A stretch of 6,836 bases of DNA from positions 1 through 6,836 of the forward strand of contig NZ_DASSES010000182.1 in the NCBI RefSeq assembly GCF_035695185.1, written 5' to 3'. Source of the DNA: Frateuria_A sp035695185. Its GTDB lineage: Bacteria > Pseudomonadota > Gammaproteobacteria > Xanthomonadales > Rhodanobacteraceae. This document shows, in pieces, positions 5,900 to 6,836 of this stretch. Positions within the stretch are counted from its first letter, which is position 1. The number at the start of each line of letters is the position of its first letter. A program made the position numbers and the translations under genes. The notes under the pieces were generated by a model. The model saw only the letters and a program-made list of their open reading frames with translations, was not told the origin of the DNA and made no database searches.

Positions 5900-5922
5900 A
5901 GTATAGCCGGGGTGGGTGTCAA
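5900..5922 (-). promoter_or_regulatory. Predicted accA promoter
   Basis: On the minus strand TATACT (5905-5900), in the context GGCTATACTG, is a five-of-six -10 box 30 bases before the accA ATG. The C before TATACT also suits sigma-S. A perfect TTGACA lies at 5922-5917 but only 11 bases away, too close for normal sigma-70 use, so it may be coincidental or part of a second arrangement. Expected transcript leader is about 20-25 bases. Confidence 0.5.
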
Positions 5923-5975
5923 GGCGGGAACGCGGGCGTATGGGGCCCAGGCGGCCGTTCGCCGGGGAGATGGCC

Positions 5976-6016
5976 CTTCGACTTCGGCCCCAGGGGCCTA
6001 CGCTCAGGGCGAACGG
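5976..6016 (-). repeat. Dispersed repeat, family 2, well-preserved copy
   Basis: Read on the minus strand this 41-base unit begins CCGTTCGCCCTGAGCG and ends GCCGAAGTCGAAG, the same unit as at 2570-2608 but in the opposite orientation. A 13-base palindrome GGCCCC-A-GGGGCC lies inside (5986-5998). GGCGAACGG at 6008-6016 has a perfect inverted partner CCGTTCGCC at 5955-5963, which suggests the element is 5955-6016 with both ends preserved. It lies in the dnaE-accA gap. Confidence 0.65.
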
Positions 6017-6023
6017 TTGTTTG

Positions 6024-6042
6024 TTCCCTCCCGCGGAGGGAG
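6024..6042 (-). terminator. Hairpin after dnaE
   Basis: CCCTCC (6026-6031) and GGAGGG (6035-6040) pair perfectly around CGC, extending by a T-A and a G-T pair to 6024-6042. It begins seven bases beyond the dnaE stop. The minus-strand sequence after it is GAACAAACAACC, with no U-run, so it is a terminator candidate of modest strength, or an mRNA 3'-end stabiliser. Confidence 0.5.
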
Positions 6043-6048
6043 AGGGGC

Positions 6049-6836
6049 TCAGGCTTCGGACTTGACGATCCGGAGCTTGGCCGCCTCGACCCAAGACAGC
6101 CCGCGCAGCGCGCGCAGCAGGTCGGGAATGGCTTCCACGCGCCACTGCTCGCCCAGCTCCAGGTCGGCTTGGGCGCTGCGGTTGTGGTAGCCGTGCAGGA
6201 TTACCGTGGCGCGGCCGCCGCGGTAGCCGGCCAGGGTCTGCTTGAGTTCCTGCTCGAAGCCCGGGCCGATCCCGTTCAACTTGACCCTGAGTGCGCGGGC
6301 GTGCCGGCGGCAGGCGTCGGCCAGGGTCATCGCGCCGCGGGCGCGCAGCTGGAAGCCGCCGCCGGAGAACTCATCGATGCGCAGGCCACCGTCGACGATC
6401 AGCATCTCGTCGCGGGTGAGCAGGGGTGCGACCTGCTGGTAGAGCTCGCCGAAGAAGCTCACCTCGATGATGCCCGTGCCGTCTTCAAGCCGGACAAAGG
6501 CATCGCTGTCGCCGCGCTTGCGCACCGCCGTGACCATGCCGGCGACCGTCCACGGCGTGTCCGGGCCGCGGCGGAAACGGTTTTCCTCGCCATCGCTCTT
6601 GCGCGGACGCGGCGGCTGGTAGCGCTCGGCGATCTCGCCCAGCGGACAGGTGGACAGCTGCGCCAGCTCCTCGCGCCACGGATCGGTGGGGTGGCCTGAA
6701 AGGTAATGACCGAGCGTCTCGCGCTCGCCCTGCAGCTTCTGCTCCAGCGGCCAGTCGGGCGCGGTGGGCAGCTCGATCTGCACCACGGGCGCGGCGCTGC
6801 CCATCAGCGCGCCGAACATGTCGTTCTGGCCGGACT
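6049..6836 (-). CDS. dnaE: DNA polymerase III alpha subunit, DnaE, C-terminal part (5' end outside window)
   Basis: The frame is open from the right edge to TGA at 6049-6051, giving 262 residues of a protein of roughly 1160-1190. It begins at SGQNDMFGAL: QNDMF is in the place of the internal beta-clamp binding motif (QADMF in E. coli). Then come GERETLGHYLSGHPTDPW (about residues 38-55), typical of the alpha subunit, an OB-fold domain (WTVAGMVTAVRKRG, DAFVRLEDGTGIIEVSFFGE, LIVDGGLRIDEFSGGG, residues about 100-175) that binds single-stranded DNA, and a C-terminal domain ending LSWVEAAKLRIVKSEA that contacts tau. The polymerase catalytic residues lie outside the window. The gene is the replicative polymerase, essential. 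It is followed by a hairpin and the 179-base gap to accA. Its ATG at 6819 is internal and not a start. Identification is firm. Confidence 0.96.
   Translation of the reverse strand, partial: SGQNDMFGALMGSAAPVVQIELPTAPDWPLEQKLQGERETLGHYLSGHPTDPWREELAQLSTCPLGEIAERYQPPRPRKSDGEENRFRRGPDTPWTVAGMVTAVRKRGDSDAFVRLEDGTGIIEVSFFGELYQQVAPLLTRDEMLIVDGGLRIDEFSGGGFQLRARGAMTLADACRRHARALRVKLNGIGPGFEQELKQTLAGYRGGRATVILHGYHNRSAQADLELGEQWRVEAIPDLLRALRGLSWVEAAKLRIVKSEA

Noticed and set aside
5870..6145. Upstream extension of accA into the dnaE 3' end
   Set aside because: The added sequence is non-conserved, crosses the repeat, and precedes the standard MNPNFLDFE start.
4874..6190. A 438-codon plus-strand open frame opposite accA
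   Set aside because: It is the antisense reflection of accA codon bias, with low-complexity VAL/ASP/HIS-rich sequence, and AccA is unambiguous on the other strand.
1..6836. A hidden defence or mobile system, CRISPR array, or tRNA/rRNA gene
   Set aside because: All long frames are accounted for by housekeeping genes; no regularly spaced direct repeats, integrase, transposase or cloverleaf was seen.

Overview
The window is a high-GC stretch of a proteobacterial chromosome made of housekeeping genes. The partners dnaE-accA-tilS lie in the usual gammaproteobacterial order. The extragenic palindromes follow the pattern GTAGGAGCGC...GTGCGCGACC. Together these point to the Xanthomonadales (Xanthomonadaceae/Rhodanobacteraceae, for example Lysobacter, Luteimonas or Dyella relatives). 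The lineage is inferred from gene order, codon bias and repeat type, not from a search.

Layout, left to right. The plus strand carries the 3' half of pmbA/tldE (1-657) and a small DUF4870 membrane protein with its own promoter-like box and a clear Shine-Dalgarno (746-1207). Two stacked hairpins, the second a REP-type palindrome followed by five T's, separate this pair from the convergent minus-strand block. That block, read from the right, is the dnaE 3' end (6836-6049), accA (5869-4913), a short coding-like remnant and a second REP palindrome (4914-4761), a NYN-LOTUS protein gene (4708-3956) overlapping tilS (3963-2659), then xseB (2459-2202) overlapping ispA (2242-1307).

The functions are mostly core metabolism: replication (DnaE), the first step of fatty acid synthesis (AccA), decoding of AUA codons (TilS), DNA repair (XseB, small subunit of exonuclease VII) and isoprenoid chain synthesis (IspA). 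The least ordinary gene is the NYN-LOTUS gene. It encodes a predicted RNA-binding, nuclease-fold protein sitting between accA and tilS, with its stop codon inside the tilS start region. The intergenic gaps hold two families of dispersed repeat, each present twice. I see no mobile-element gene, CRISPR array, RNA gene or clear novel defence system. The points worth a second look are the NYN-tilS coupling, the truncated remnant next to the REP element, the repeat families, and a predicted leaderless promoter for xseB.
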